Shown: positions 16,893 to 25,906 of the stretch, piece after piece
How the letters are laid out: each line of letters begins with the position of its first letter
How positions within the stretch are numbered: the stretch's first letter is position 1
Program-made: the position numbers and the translations under genes
Origin: Flavobacterium aciduliphilum
Lineage (GTDB): Bacteria; Bacteroidota; Bacteroidia; Flavobacteriales; Flavobacteriaceae
Reading direction: 5' to 3'
Assembly: GCF_003268855.1 (NCBI RefSeq)
Contig: NZ_QLSZ01000002.1
Coordinates: 124,001-188,000 of the forward strand
DNA length: 64,000 nucleotides
Notes under the pieces: model-generated
Seen by the model: only the letters and a program-made list of their open reading frames with translations
Database searches by the model: none
What the model was told of the DNA's origin: nothing

Positions 16893-17126
16893 ATGATACA
16901 TCAATTCATTGATAGTTACAAGAAGAAATCGCTTAAAGAGCGATTTCTTCTATTTATAGGAATTTTGTTTTTTTTGATTTATTTAACACTTGGAACATTA
17001 ATTATCTTCTGGAAGAGTTTACCATTAAGAATGGAATATAAATATCGAATTGCATTCGGAATTTTATTGATAGTATATTCTTTTTTACGATTTTTGCGTT
17101 TCTTTAATTCAACGAAAGACGAATGA
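16893..17126 (+). CDS. Small two-helix membrane protein of the Ton operon
   Basis: 77 residues, not matched to a named family. Two hydrophobic segments (about 17-41 and 49-68) flank a short basic loop, and both ends are charged. It starts three bases after tonB and overlaps the next gene by four bases (ATGA at 17123-17126), so translation is probably coupled. Such a small ORF at this place is common in Flavobacteriia Ton loci; its function is unknown. Confidence 0.75.
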   Translation: MIHQFIDSYKKKSLKERFLLFIGILFFLIYLTLGTLIIFWKSLPLRMEYKYRIAFGILLIVYSFLRFLRFFNSTKDE

Positions 17127-18043
17127 TTAAAAATAGTTCAGTTTGGGTTCTCTTTATGACAGTTGTGATTTTTGTTTTTTATGCGTGTAAAAAGCAAGAG
17201 GAATCAACAAATGAACGTGACACCATAGTAGAAGGCAAAATGGCACTCTTGGTTGATGAAGCCTTGGTACCAATTGTAGAAGATCAAGTACAAGTATTCG
17301 AAAACACGTATAAAGCTTCTATTGCGATGTTGCCACTATCAGAAAAAGAATGTGTATCATCGTTAGCAAAGGGTAAAGTCAAAGTGGCGGTGTTGTCACG
17401 GAAATTATCTCCAGTGGAAGAATCTTATTTTAAAACTAAAAATATAGTTCCAAGAACTACGGCTTTTGCTACGGATGCTATTGCATTTATTTCTAAAAAG
17501 TCAACGCATGATACTCTAATCGCATTGCAAGATGTGGTTGCCTTTATTCAAGGGAAAAATAAGAAATTCAAAGGATTAGTTTTTGACAATCCAAACTCGA
17601 GTGCAGCAAGAATGTTGTGTGAAAAAGCAAAAGTGGAGGAACTTCCTGTTTCTGGAACTTATTCTTTTAAGACTAATGATGAAGTCATAAAATATGTCGC
17701 TGAGAATGAAAATATGATTGGAGTGGTCGGACTCAATTGGATTGCACAGCCCAAGCCTTCTATGCAAGCTTTTGTAAATCAAGTTTCGGTGATGAGTGTT
17801 AGAGGTGATTCGCAAGAGTATGTATACCCAAGTCAAGATAATCTAGCCATGCAAAAATATCCTTTGGCACGTGATTTGTACCTGATCAATTGTCAGGGAT
17901 ATGAAGGTTTAGGAATCGGATTAGCCTCGTTTATGGCCGGTGAAAAAGGACAACGTATTGTATTAAAATCGGGATTGTCTCCAATAAGAATTCCAAGTAG
18001 AAAAATAAATATAAGAAAACAAATAGAAAACGAAAGTAAATAA
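17123..18043 (+). CDS. PstS-like periplasmic binding lipoprotein
   Basis: 306 residues. An N-terminal hydrophobic helix ends in FYACKK, a lipobox with Cys21. The body has the PBP-like phosphate-binding pattern: VAVLSRKLSPVEE, then FATDAIAFISKKS, GLVFDNPNSSAARML, VIKYVAENENMIGVVGLNW, and LYLINCQGYEGLGIGLASFMAGEKGQRIVLKSGLSP near the end. No pst ABC transporter genes are nearby; in this Ton locus the protein may instead serve the Ton system or a TonB-dependent receptor. The ligand is not known, though the fold predicts phosphate. Confidence 0.85.
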   Translation: MIKNSSVWVLFMTVVIFVFYACKKQEESTNERDTIVEGKMALLVDEALVPIVEDQVQVFENTYKASIAMLPLSEKECVSSLAKGKVKVAVLSRKLSPVEESYFKTKNIVPRTTAFATDAIAFISKKSTHDTLIALQDVVAFIQGKNKKFKGLVFDNPNSSAARMLCEKAKVEELPVSGTYSFKTNDEVIKYVAENENMIGVVGLNWIAQPKPSMQAFVNQVSVMSVRGDSQEYVYPSQDNLAMQKYPLARDLYLINCQGYEGLGIGLASFMAGEKGQRIVLKSGLSPIRIPSRKINIRKQIENESK

Positions 18044-18055
18044 AATTCTAAGAAA

Positions 18056-19717
18056 ATGAATACATTAAAATTTTTCAGTATTGCTTTTTTAAGTGCAACA
18101 GCTTTTGTACAAGCTCAAGATTTAGATCAAGTAAAAAAAGCGGTTGATGCTGAGCAATATGAAAAAGCAAAAACCATGCTCAAAACTCTTCTTCAAACGA
18201 AACCTGATAATGGAAGAGCGGCTTTTTTGTTAGGGAATATTTATCTTAAACAAAATAGCGAAGATTCTGCGAAAGTAGTGTTCCAAAAAGGGTTGTCTGC
18301 ACCAGATGGTGGGAGGTTGAATAATATTGGATTAGGACAACTAGATCTAGAAAGTGATAATACTGCTGCAGCACAAGCTAAGTTTGATTTGGTTATGAAA
18401 GATATGAAGAAGAAAGATACAGAAGAGTATATCTGTATTGCTCAAGCTTATATGAATGTACCAAAACCAGATTATAAAAAGGCTATTGCATTGCTAGAAA
18501 AAGCAAAACTTATTAATCCAAATGATGCGATGATTAAATTGGTTTTGGGTGATGCATATTATGGTGATAAAAGCCAAAATGAAGCTTATGCTTCCTATCG
18601 AGATGCTTATACAACTGATAATACACTTATTCGCGCAAAAATGCAATTGGGTGTATTGTTAAAAGGTGCGAAAGCCTATACAGAAGCAATTGCAGCCTAT
18701 AATGAAGTGATTGCTTTGAATGCAAATTATGGCCCTGTGTATCGAGAATTGGCGGAAACGTACTATTTGTGGGCGTATAATAAGCCTTCAACCTTTAAAG
18801 AAAATATTGCAAAGGCATTGGATTATTATAATAAATACATGAGTTTGACCGATTATTCCTTAGCTTCTCGTATGCGCCATGCCGACTTTTTAATTCTGGC
18901 AAAAGATTATAAAGCGCTTGAAGCAGAAGCGAATGAAATGAAAAAATTAGATAAAGTAAATCCTCGTATTTTAAGATATTTAGGTTATGCGGCTTATGAA
19001 AATGGAAATACAGATGCTGCGATCACAGCATTGACAGATTACATTCAAAAAGGGTCTAAAATTATTTCAGGAGATTATTACTATTTAGGCTTGTCAAAGA
19101 TTAAAAAAGCGGTTGCGGCAGATGGAAAAACGGTTGATGCCACCATACTTGCTAACGGAATTTCAGACATCAAAAAATCGCTGGAGTTAGATCCTACAAT
19201 TGCAAATTTATTGAACGAAGTTGCTAAAAACTACTATGGCACAAAATTGTATAATGTTGCTGCAGCTCTTTTTGAAGTAGCTATTACCAATTCTAATTCA
19301 AAAAATTATGTTGAAGATAATATGTACTTTGGCTTGTGTGTTTATACTGTAAATAGAGGAAAAGATGCCAAAACTATTGATAAAGTAGCGTTACAAAATG
19401 CAGATAAAGCTATGGATACTGTGATTCAATTGACACCAACCTATCCAGATGCCTTTTTGTACAAAGCACGTATTAATAATTCATTGGAAAACGATGAAAT
19501 TATGGCAAAATCATACCAACAATTCTTAGATGTATTGAATACGAAAACGCCTGAAGAGATTGCAAAAGCAAAAACAAAAATGACAGAAGCTTACAATAAC
19601 ATGGCGGCACATTATGCCAATTCCGATAAGGCAAAAGCTAAAGAATTATTAAACAAAACATTGGCTTTAGACCCTACGAATACATATGCTTTAGACTCGT
19701 TAAAAATATTAAAGTAA
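18056..19717 (+). CDS. Exported tetratricopeptide-repeat protein
   Basis: 553 residues with a cleavable signal peptide (MNTLKFFSIAFLSATAFVQA). Nearly the whole mature part is helical repeat: units such as GRAAFLLGNIYLKQNSEDSA, AIALLEKAKLINPNDAMIK, AIAAYNEVIALNANYGPVY and AKELLNKTLALDPTNTYAL follow the TPR pattern. It is the last gene of the Ton operon and ends before a strong terminator. TPR proteins scaffold protein complexes; a periplasmic partner in the Ton machinery is likely but inferred only from context. Confidence 0.88.
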   Translation: MNTLKFFSIAFLSATAFVQAQDLDQVKKAVDAEQYEKAKTMLKTLLQTKPDNGRAAFLLGNIYLKQNSEDSAKVVFQKGLSAPDGGRLNNIGLGQLDLESDNTAAAQAKFDLVMKDMKKKDTEEYICIAQAYMNVPKPDYKKAIALLEKAKLINPNDAMIKLVLGDAYYGDKSQNEAYASYRDAYTTDNTLIRAKMQLGVLLKGAKAYTEAIAAYNEVIALNANYGPVYRELAETYYLWAYNKPSTFKENIAKALDYYNKYMSLTDYSLASRMRHADFLILAKDYKALEAEANEMKKLDKVNPRILRYLGYAAYENGNTDAAITALTDYIQKGSKIISGDYYYLGLSKIKKAVAADGKTVDATILANGISDIKKSLELDPTIANLLNEVAKNYYGTKLYNVAAALFEVAITNSNSKNYVEDNMYFGLCVYTVNRGKDAKTIDKVALQNADKAMDTVIQLTPTYPDAFLYKARINNSLENDEIMAKSYQQFLDVLNTKTPEEIAKAKTKMTEAYNNMAAHYANSDKAKAKELLNKTLALDPTNTYALDSLKILK

Positions 19718-19740
19718 AAGGAGACTATAACCCAAACAAA

Positions 19741-19776
19741 AAACTCGTTTAGACATTCTAAACGAGTTTTTTTTAT
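19741..19776 (+). terminator. Terminator of the Ton operon
   Basis: AAACTCGTTTAGA (19741-19753) pairs perfectly with TCTAAACGAGTTT (19757-19769), three-base loop, T run to 19776. Confidence 0.9.
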
Positions 19777-19801
19777 AAAATAAAGTTGACTCAATTCGTC
19801 T

Positions 19802-20611
19802 TTACCAGCCGCCACTAGCACCACCACCGCCAAAACTTCCGCCACCGCCGAAGCCACCAAAACCCCCTCCTCCAGAAGAACCTCCAAAACCGCCACCAAA
19901 ACCGCCACCACTGCTTCTTCCCATATTGCTAAGGATTATCATGTCTAATAAACTCGGGCCTCCTATGCCATTTCCACCACGTCCGTTGCCTCTGTTTCTT
20001 GAAATAAGAATAATGATAATAATAAAAATTATGATGAATACACCAATTGGGATACTGTCATCTTTATTTCTTTTTGGATTACCTTTATATTCACCTTTCA
20101 ATACTTTAAAGATAGCCGTAACTCCATTGTCGATTCCTTCAAAATACCGACCTTCTCTAAATTCAGGTTTAATCTCTTGTTCTATTATTCGTCTTGATAA
20201 GGCATCGGTTAATAAATGTTCAACGCCATAACCCGTTTGAATAGACATTTTACGGTCGTCTTTTGCAATAAGAAAAACAATACCATTGTCTTTTCCCTTT
20301 TGTCCAATTTTCCATTTTTGTCCTAAATCTGTAGCATATCTTGAAATGTCTTCACCTTGAGTTGTAGGTACAATCATTACAAAAATTTCGGTAGAAGTAC
20401 TATCAGAATAATTCTTGAGTTTTTCAAATAATTGCTGCTTTTGAATTTCAGATAACGTTTGTGTACTATCTATTATTGGTGGAATAAACGATGGCTTCTC
20501 AGGTATTGTGAGTTGTGAATACCCAAAATTACTCATGCAGATAAACAAAAAAGTAATATAAAAGCGAAAAACCCAATTGCCATTATAAATTTTATTTATT
20601 GGTTCTTTCAT
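19802..20611 (-). CDS. TPM-domain (YgcG-like) membrane protein with Gly-rich tail
   Basis: 269 residues. An N-terminal hydrophobic stretch (about 14-32, ending GYSQ) looks like a signal peptide. The TPM domain (about 45-165) has DSTQTLSEIQKQQLFEKL, EIFVMIVPTTQGEDISRYA, and GKDNGIVFLIAKDDRKMSIQTGYGVE. A membrane helix of mostly Ile/Leu follows (about 187-205). The tail is almost pure Gly/Ser/Phe and ends SGGW, the usual ending in YgcG relatives. It lies with a second TPM gene and a LemA gene, a pairing often seen; its function is not established. Confidence 0.9.
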   Translation of the reverse strand: MKEPINKIYNGNWVFRFYITFLFICMSNFGYSQLTIPEKPSFIPPIIDSTQTLSEIQKQQLFEKLKNYSDSTSTEIFVMIVPTTQGEDISRYATDLGQKWKIGQKGKDNGIVFLIAKDDRKMSIQTGYGVEHLLTDALSRRIIEQEIKPEFREGRYFEGIDNGVTAIFKVLKGEYKGNPKRNKDDSIPIGVFIIIFIIIIILISRNRGNGRGGNGIGGPSLLDMIILSNMGRSSGGGFGGGFGGSSGGGGFGGFGGGGSFGGGGASGGW

Positions 20612-20613
20612 GT

Positions 20614-21051
20614 CTATCCTTTTGATATTTCGTTAGAAAGTTCATTCACATCATCATTCTGATATGGAAAATGATGCTTAAGTTGTTGTCCGGCACTTAG
20701 AATGCCTTCTACTAAAGCTTGTTTATTATTGCCGTTTTTAAAATGATTTAGCATAATATCTTTAGTAGTGTTCCAAAAATCATCGCCTACTTTATTGTTA
20801 ATGCCTTGGTCTCCATAGATAGCAAATTGTTTACTTTTTACGGCGACATAAATAAGCACACCATTTCGATCTTTGGTGTTTTCCATTTTAAGCATAGAAA
20901 AAACTTCCATTGCTCTATCTATAGTGGCAATAGAAGTTTCTTTTTCTACGTGTACGCGAATTTCACCCGAAGTATTTTCTTCAGCCATACGAATGGCTTC
21001 AACTACTTCAGCTTCTTCTTTTTTTGACAAAAAGTCTTCTACTTTTGACAT
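20614..21051 (-). CDS. Soluble TPM-domain protein
   Basis: 145 residues with a single TPM domain and no signal peptide or membrane helix. EVVEAIRMAEENTSGEIRVHVE and DRNGVLIYVAVKSKQFAIYGDQGINNKVGDDFWN are the family signatures. The start codon overlaps the LemA stop region by one base, and the next TPM gene begins after two bases, so the three genes are translated together. Confidence 0.88.
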   Translation of the reverse strand: MSKVEDFLSKKEEAEVVEAIRMAEENTSGEIRVHVEKETSIATIDRAMEVFSMLKMENTKDRNGVLIYVAVKSKQFAIYGDQGINNKVGDDFWNTTKDIMLNHFKNGNNKQALVEGILSAGQQLKHHFPYQNDDVNELSNEISKG

Positions 21052-21653
21052 TATTTTGTTTCTGTTTTATCAAAATAGTCATTAACGTCTGGAGCTTTTT
21101 CAGCACCAACATCAGCTTTAAAACGATTCATTTCGTTAAATCCAAAAAGTTTTGCAAAAATTACACTAGGAAATTTTTTGGTTTTTTGATCATAAATGTT
21201 CACAGCATCATTGAATCGATCTCTTTCCACATTAATTCTGTTTTCTGTTCCTTCAATTTGAGATTGAAGTTCTTTAAAGCCTTCTGTTGCTTTTAATTCT
21301 GGGTATTGCTCCACAGTTAATAAAAGTCTAGATAAAGAACCTTTTAAACCTTCTTGTGCTTGTTGAAATTGTGCCATTTGTTCTGGTGTAGCATTGGCAG
21401 GGTCAATAGTTATCGAAGTAGCTTTAGCACGAGCTTCGATTACAGCCGTTAAAGTTCCTTTTTCATAATTAGCAGCTTTTTGAACCACTTTTACTAAATT
21501 ACCAATAAGGTCATTTCTTCTTTGATACGCACTTTCTACTTTTGACCAAGCTGTTTTAGCATCTGCTTGAACGCCTACAAGACCATTGTAGGAAGAAATT
21601 GACATCAATACAAGTATTACAACTATTCCAACAGGGATTAACCATTTTCTCAT
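21051..21653 (-). CDS. LemA family protein
   Basis: 200 residues. One N-terminal transmembrane helix (about 5-22) precedes YNGLVGVQADAKTAWSKVESAYQRRNDLIGNLV, the conserved start of the LemA helical domain; VEARAKAT, LSRLLLTVEQYPELKA and ENRINVERDRFNDAVNIYD follow. LemA proteins are membrane-anchored helical bundles of unclear function. It leads the TPM gene pair. Confidence 0.93.
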   Translation of the reverse strand: MRKWLIPVGIVVILVLMSISSYNGLVGVQADAKTAWSKVESAYQRRNDLIGNLVKVVQKAANYEKGTLTAVIEARAKATSITIDPANATPEQMAQFQQAQEGLKGSLSRLLLTVEQYPELKATEGFKELQSQIEGTENRINVERDRFNDAVNIYDQKTKKFPSVIFAKLFGFNEMNRFKADVGAEKAPDVNDYFDKTETK

Positions 21654-21714
21654 GTTTTCTTATTTTTTAAGTTTTGTTTTTATTTTTATTTTATTGTTTG
21701 AGCAAAAATCATTC

Positions 21715-22047
21715 CTAAAGATTATTTTTAATGGTTGTCAGTTCGGATTTGATACCTTCCAACTTTGCAATGATATCAAATTTATCTAAAGTTTTTTTCT
21801 GACCTTCTTTCAAATGGGTTTTAGCCCCTTCTAATGTAAAGCCACGTTCTTTAACTAAATGATAAATTAGTTGTAGATTTTTGACATCTTCTTGGGTAAA
21901 CATTCGGTTTCCCTTGGCGTTTTTTTTAGGCTTTAGAATATCAAATTCTTTATCCCAAAATCGAATCAAGGAAGCATTGACGCCAAAAGCATCGGCGACT
22001 TCACCAATACTAAAATATAATTTGTCTTTAGATAATTGTATGTGCAT
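21715..22047 (-). CDS. MerR-type DNA-binding protein
   Basis: 110 residues. The N-terminal winged helix reads YFSIGEVADAFGVNASLIRFWDKEF and MFTQEDVKNLQLIYHLVKERGFTLEGAK, the MerR pattern. There is no C-terminal effector domain, only a short helical tail, so ligand sensing is not predicted. It stands between the M23 peptidase gene and lemA on the same strand; spacings (49 and 61 bases) permit one transcript. Confidence 0.9.
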   Translation of the reverse strand: MHIQLSKDKLYFSIGEVADAFGVNASLIRFWDKEFDILKPKKNAKGNRMFTQEDVKNLQLIYHLVKERGFTLEGAKTHLKEGQKKTLDKFDIIAKLEGIKSELTTIKNNL

Positions 22048-22096
22048 TTTTATATTTTTTTAGTTGTTCCAAATCAAATTCATCAATCGTACATCT

Positions 22097-23074
22097 TTAA
22101 TCCAAGGATTGATTTTCCTGATACGCAATTTTTGATATGACAACATATTCTGCTGCCGAAATATTTCCGTAATAAAAATTAATAGGGTTTACTACTTTTC
22201 CGTCCTTATGTACTTCATAGTGTAAATGAGGTGCTTCACTACGTCCTGTACTACCCACAAAACCAATCACATCGCCTCGTTTCACATGTTGTCCTGGACG
22301 TACTTTGTATTTGCTGAGATGACCATACAATGTTAAATATCCATATCCATGTCGGATTTCAATATGATTTCCATAACCTGACAACGAATTGTCTGCATTT
22401 TTTACAATCCCATCGCCCGTGGCATAAATTGGAGTACCCGTTTTGGCAGTAAAATCCATCCCTTCATGCATTTTTCGTGCTTTGGTAAAAGGGTCTGAAC
22501 GATAGCCAAACCCTGAAGCCATGTGTTTTAAATCCTCGTTTTTGACTGGTTGAATGGCTGGAATCGCACTCAATAATTTATTTTTCTGTTTAGCTAATTT
22601 TAATATTTCATCCAACGATTTCGATTGAACTGCAAGCGCTTTTGTAATGCCGTCAACTTTTTCAGAAGTATTGATAACCAATTCTGAATTGTCAAATCCT
22701 TCCAATTCTTTATAGCGCGCTCGATCTATTATGCCTCTTCTTTTCTCTGTTGGAATAGGTGCCGAATTAAAATAAACACGATACAAATTATTATCTCGAT
22801 CTTCCAAATTTGAAGCTACCTCGTCTAAATCTTCAATTCTCTTGTTTAAAAGCGCATAGCGTAAGGTCAGATTGTCAATTTCACGCTGTTGCATTTTGTC
22901 TTTTGGAGTTTGAAAGTAAGGAGTATTCATTAAAACGACAAAACAAAGAAAGCCAAATAATGCCGAAGCTATCAAAAAAAGGAAGGCATAACCAAACTTT
23001 TTTAGCTTTTTTGGACTTATGATGCGATAGGCTAGACTTTCTGGATCGTAATAATACTTAACTTTCTTCGACAT
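22097..23074 (-). CDS. M23 family zinc metallopeptidase
   Basis: 325 residues. A cytoplasmic N-terminus is followed by a membrane helix (about 27-48) and a helical stretch (about 55-160), then a LytM-type domain (about 185-300). Zinc-site motifs are complete: MHEGMDF, and HLHYEV, with the intervening [14 protein letters not shown]. It is therefore a candidate active peptidoglycan endopeptidase, anchored in the inner membrane and facing the periplasm. It is divergent from alaS. Confidence 0.93.
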   Translation of the reverse strand: MSKKVKYYYDPESLAYRIISPKKLKKFGYAFLFLIASALFGFLCFVVLMNTPYFQTPKDKMQQREIDNLTLRYALLNKRIEDLDEVASNLEDRDNNLYRVYFNSAPIPTEKRRGIIDRARYKELEGFDNSELVINTSEKVDGITKALAVQSKSLDEILKLAKQKNKLLSAIPAIQPVKNEDLKHMASGFGYRSDPFTKARKMHEGMDFTAKTGTPIYATGDGIVKNADNSLSGYGNHIEIRHGYGYLTLYGHLSKYKVRPGQHVKRGDVIGFVGSTGRSEAPHLHYEVHKDGKVVNPINFYYGNISAAEYVVISKIAYQENQSLD

Positions 23075-23088
23075 TTCTTAAATTATAC

Positions 23089-23096
23089 TATTTTTG
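23089..23096 (+). promoter_or_regulatory. -7 element TATTTTTG for alaS
   Basis: TATTTTTG fits TAnnTTTG and gives an alaS leader of about 95 bases. It overlaps the leader of the divergent M23 gene. Confidence 0.45.
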
Positions 23097-23129
23097 TACT
23101 CGTTTATAGTACAATACTAATTATACGAA

Positions 23130-23162
23130 CAAATTTAATAAATGTTTCAATTAGCATTACAA
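23130..23162 (-). promoter_or_regulatory. Promoter of the M23 peptidase gene
   Basis: On the minus strand TAAATTTG (23137-23130) is preceded by TTG (23162-23160) at 22 bases, slightly long but plausible. It lies inside the predicted alaS leader, so the two transcripts would overlap at their 5' ends. Confidence 0.45.
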
Positions 23163-23197
23163 GATTTAAAAAAAATATCAGCATAATACTTAAACCA

Positions 23198-25834
23198 ATG
23201 AAATCACAAGACATTCGTAAAGCGTATCTCAACTTCTTTGAAAGCAACGGACACTTAATCGTTCCTTCAGCACCTATCGTTTTAAAAGACGACCCCACGC
23301 TGATGTTTAACAACTCGGGAATGGCGCAGTTCAAAGAATATTTTCTTGGAAATGGAACGCCTAAAAGCAAACGTATTGCAGATACGCAAAAATGCCTTCG
23401 TGTTTCAGGAAAGCACAACGATTTGGAAGATGTAGGGTTTGATACCTACCACCATACTATGTTTGAAATGTTAGGAAACTGGTCGTTTGGTGATTATTTC
23501 AAAAAGGAAGCTTTGGCTTGGGCATGGCAATTTTTGACCGAAGTGTTGAAGTTAGACAAAGACCGCTTATATGTTTCAGTATTTGAAGGAAATCCTGCCG
23601 AAAATGTACCGTTCGATCAAGAAGCGTTTGATATTTGGAAGCAATATGTTTCGGAAGACCGCATCATTCTTGGAAATAAAAAGGACAACTTTTGGGAAAT
23701 GGGTGACCAAGGGCCATGCGGACCCTGTTCAGAAATTCATATTGATTTACGTTCCAATGAAGAACGTTCCAAAATATCAGGACGTGACCTAGTCAACGCC
23801 GATCATCCACAAGTAGTAGAGATTTGGAATAACGTATTTATGGAATTCAACCGAAAAGCAGATGGTTCGTTAGAAAAATTACCAGCGCAACACGTAGATA
23901 CTGGAATGGGATTTGAACGTTTGTGTATGGCGATGCAAAATGTGACTTCTAATTATGATACAGATGTTTTTACGCCATTGATTGAAAAAGTTGAACAAAT
24001 TACAGGATTAAAATATACTTCAAACGAAGTTAAGAACATATCTGAGGAACAAAATAAAACCAATATTGCGATTCGTGTTATTGTAGATCACGTGCGTGCC
24101 GTAGCGTTTGCTATTGCCGACGGTCAATTACCATCAAATACGGGAGCAGGGTATGTGATTCGTAGAATTTTACGTCGTGCGATTCGTTACGGATTTACAT
24201 TTTTGAATACCAAAGAGCCTTTTATCAATAAATTAGTAGAAGTTTTAGCTAATCAAATGGGCGAATTTTTCCCAGAAATCAAAGCGCAACAGCAATTGGT
24301 TACGAATGTCATTCGAGAGGAAGAAGCGTCTTTCTTGAGAACCTTAGAGCAAGGATTACAATTGTTGGAAAAAGTGGTTTCAGAGACGAGTGGTAAAGAA
24401 GTGCCTGGGGAGAAAGTATTTGAATTGTATGACACGTTCGGATTTCCAAAAGATTTAACCGCATTGATCTTAAAAGAAAAAGGCTATACTTATGACGAGG
24501 AAGGTTTTGAAGTCGAATTGCAAAAGCAAAAAGCCCGTTCTCGAGCTGCTTCTGAAGTTTCAACGGATGATTGGAAGGTGTTAATCGCTGGAAATGTTGA
24601 AACCTTTGTAGGTTATGACCAAACGGAAAATGACGTAAAAATTACGCGTATTCGTAAGGTAGATTCCAAAAAAGATGGTGTTTTATATCAAATCGTACTT
24701 GATAGTACCCCATTTTATCCAGAAGGAGGAGGACAAGTAGGAGATAAAGGAACCTTGGTATCAGCCAATGAAACGATTGAAATCATTGATACGAAGAAAG
24801 AAAACAACCTAATTCTCCATTTTACTAAACAACTTCCTGAAAATCTAGAGGCCAATTTTGTGGCAAAAGTCAACACCGATTTAAGAACGTCAACTTCTAA
24901 AAATCACTCAGCTACGCACTTGATGCATCAAGCATTGCGCGCTATTTTGGGAACTCATGTGGAACAAAAAGGTTCGTTAGTAAATCCGAATTATCTGCGT
25001 TTTGACTTTTCGCATTTCAGTAAAGTAACCGACGAAGAAATCAAACAAGTAGAAGACTTTGTAAATACTCGAATTGAAGAGCAGTTGCCTTTAATTGAAC
25101 GCAGAAGTATTCCAATTCAACAAGCGTTAGACGAAGGTGCTATGGCTTTGTTTGGAGAAAAATATGGTGATAATGTTCGCGCTATTAAATTTGGGCAAAG
25201 TATGGAACTTTGTGGTGGAATTCACGTGAAAAACACTGCAGAAATTTGGCATTTCAAAATTGTTTCTGAAGGAGCTGTAGCTACCGGTATTCGTCGTATT
25301 GAAGCTATTACGGGTGATGCAGTGAAAGCGTTCTATAAAAACCAAGAGCATACTTTAGCAGAAATCAAAGAAACGTTGAAAAACCCACAAGATGTATTAA
25401 AATCGGTCGCTACCTTACAAGAGGATAATGCAAAGTTGAAAAAACAAATTGAGCAATTAATAAAAGAAAAAGTAGACGGTTTAAAGAATACTTTAAGTAA
25501 TGAGTTCCAAGAAATAAATGGAATCAACTTCCTAGCGAAACAAGTAGATTTATCTATGGGGGCTACTAAAGATTTAGCTCAAGCGATAGGAAATTTCAAA
25601 GCCAACTCGTTTGTGTTCTTAGCTTCTGTGGACGACAATGCACCTAATATTCATTGTTATATTTCCAAAGAATTGGTTGCGGAAAAAGGATTGAATGCAG
25701 GGAATGTGATTCGTGAATTAGGAAAATACATTGACGGAAATGGGGGAGGTCAACCCTTCTTCGCTTCTGGAAAAGGTAAAAATATACTAGGAATCAAAGA
25801 AGCATTAGAAAAAGCGGTTGATTTTGTGAAATAG
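23198..25834 (+). CDS. alaS: Alanyl-tRNA synthetase
   Basis: 878 residues, normal length. Class II catalytic core: [50 protein letters not shown] and [17 protein letters not shown]. The editing domain contains [12 protein letters not shown] and CGGIHVKNT, the zinc-binding His and Cys residues that remove mischarged Ser and Gly. The C-terminal C-Ala domain ends with [14 protein letters not shown]. Monocistronic, closed by a strong terminator. Confidence 0.98.
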   Translation: MKSQDIRKAYLNFFESNGHLIVPSAPIVLKDDPTLMFNNSGMAQFKEYFLGNGTPKSKRIADTQKCLRVSGKHNDLEDVGFDTYHHTMFEMLGNWSFGDYFKKEALAWAWQFLTEVLKLDKDRLYVSVFEGNPAENVPFDQEAFDIWKQYVSEDRIILGNKKDNFWEMGDQGPCGPCSEIHIDLRSNEERSKISGRDLVNADHPQVVEIWNNVFMEFNRKADGSLEKLPAQHVDTGMGFERLCMAMQNVTSNYDTDVFTPLIEKVEQITGLKYTSNEVKNISEEQNKTNIAIRVIVDHVRAVAFAIADGQLPSNTGAGYVIRRILRRAIRYGFTFLNTKEPFINKLVEVLANQMGEFFPEIKAQQQLVTNVIREEEASFLRTLEQGLQLLEKVVSETSGKEVPGEKVFELYDTFGFPKDLTALILKEKGYTYDEEGFEVELQKQKARSRAASEVSTDDWKVLIAGNVETFVGYDQTENDVKITRIRKVDSKKDGVLYQIVLDSTPFYPEGGGQVGDKGTLVSANETIEIIDTKKENNLILHFTKQLPENLEANFVAKVNTDLRTSTSKNHSATHLMHQALRAILGTHVEQKGSLVNPNYLRFDFSHFSKVTDEEIKQVEDFVNTRIEEQLPLIERRSIPIQQALDEGAMALFGEKYGDNVRAIKFGQSMELCGGIHVKNTAEIWHFKIVSEGAVATGIRRIEAITGDAVKAFYKNQEHTLAEIKETLKNPQDVLKSVATLQEDNAKLKKQIEQLIKEKVDGLKNTLSNEFQEINGINFLAKQVDLSMGATKDLAQAIGNFKANSFVFLASVDDNAPNIHCYISKELVAEKGLNAGNVIRELGKYIDGNGGGQPFFASGKGKNILGIKEALEKAVDFVK

Positions 25835-25851
25835 AGTTTACTAAATATTTT

Positions 25852-25906
25852 GGAACACAGATTTGAGAAATTATATCAATTTTGAGAATCTGTGTTCCTT
25901 TTTTAT
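25852..25906. terminator. Terminator between alaS and the ABC transporter gene
   Basis: GGAACACAGATT (25852-25863) pairs with AATCTGTGTTCC (25887-25898), followed by T residues. It can serve both convergent genes. Confidence 0.8.

Noticed and set aside
19612..19911. Minus-strand Val/Ala/Leu-rich ORF
   Set aside because: It is another frame of the Gly-rich tail of the TPM protein.
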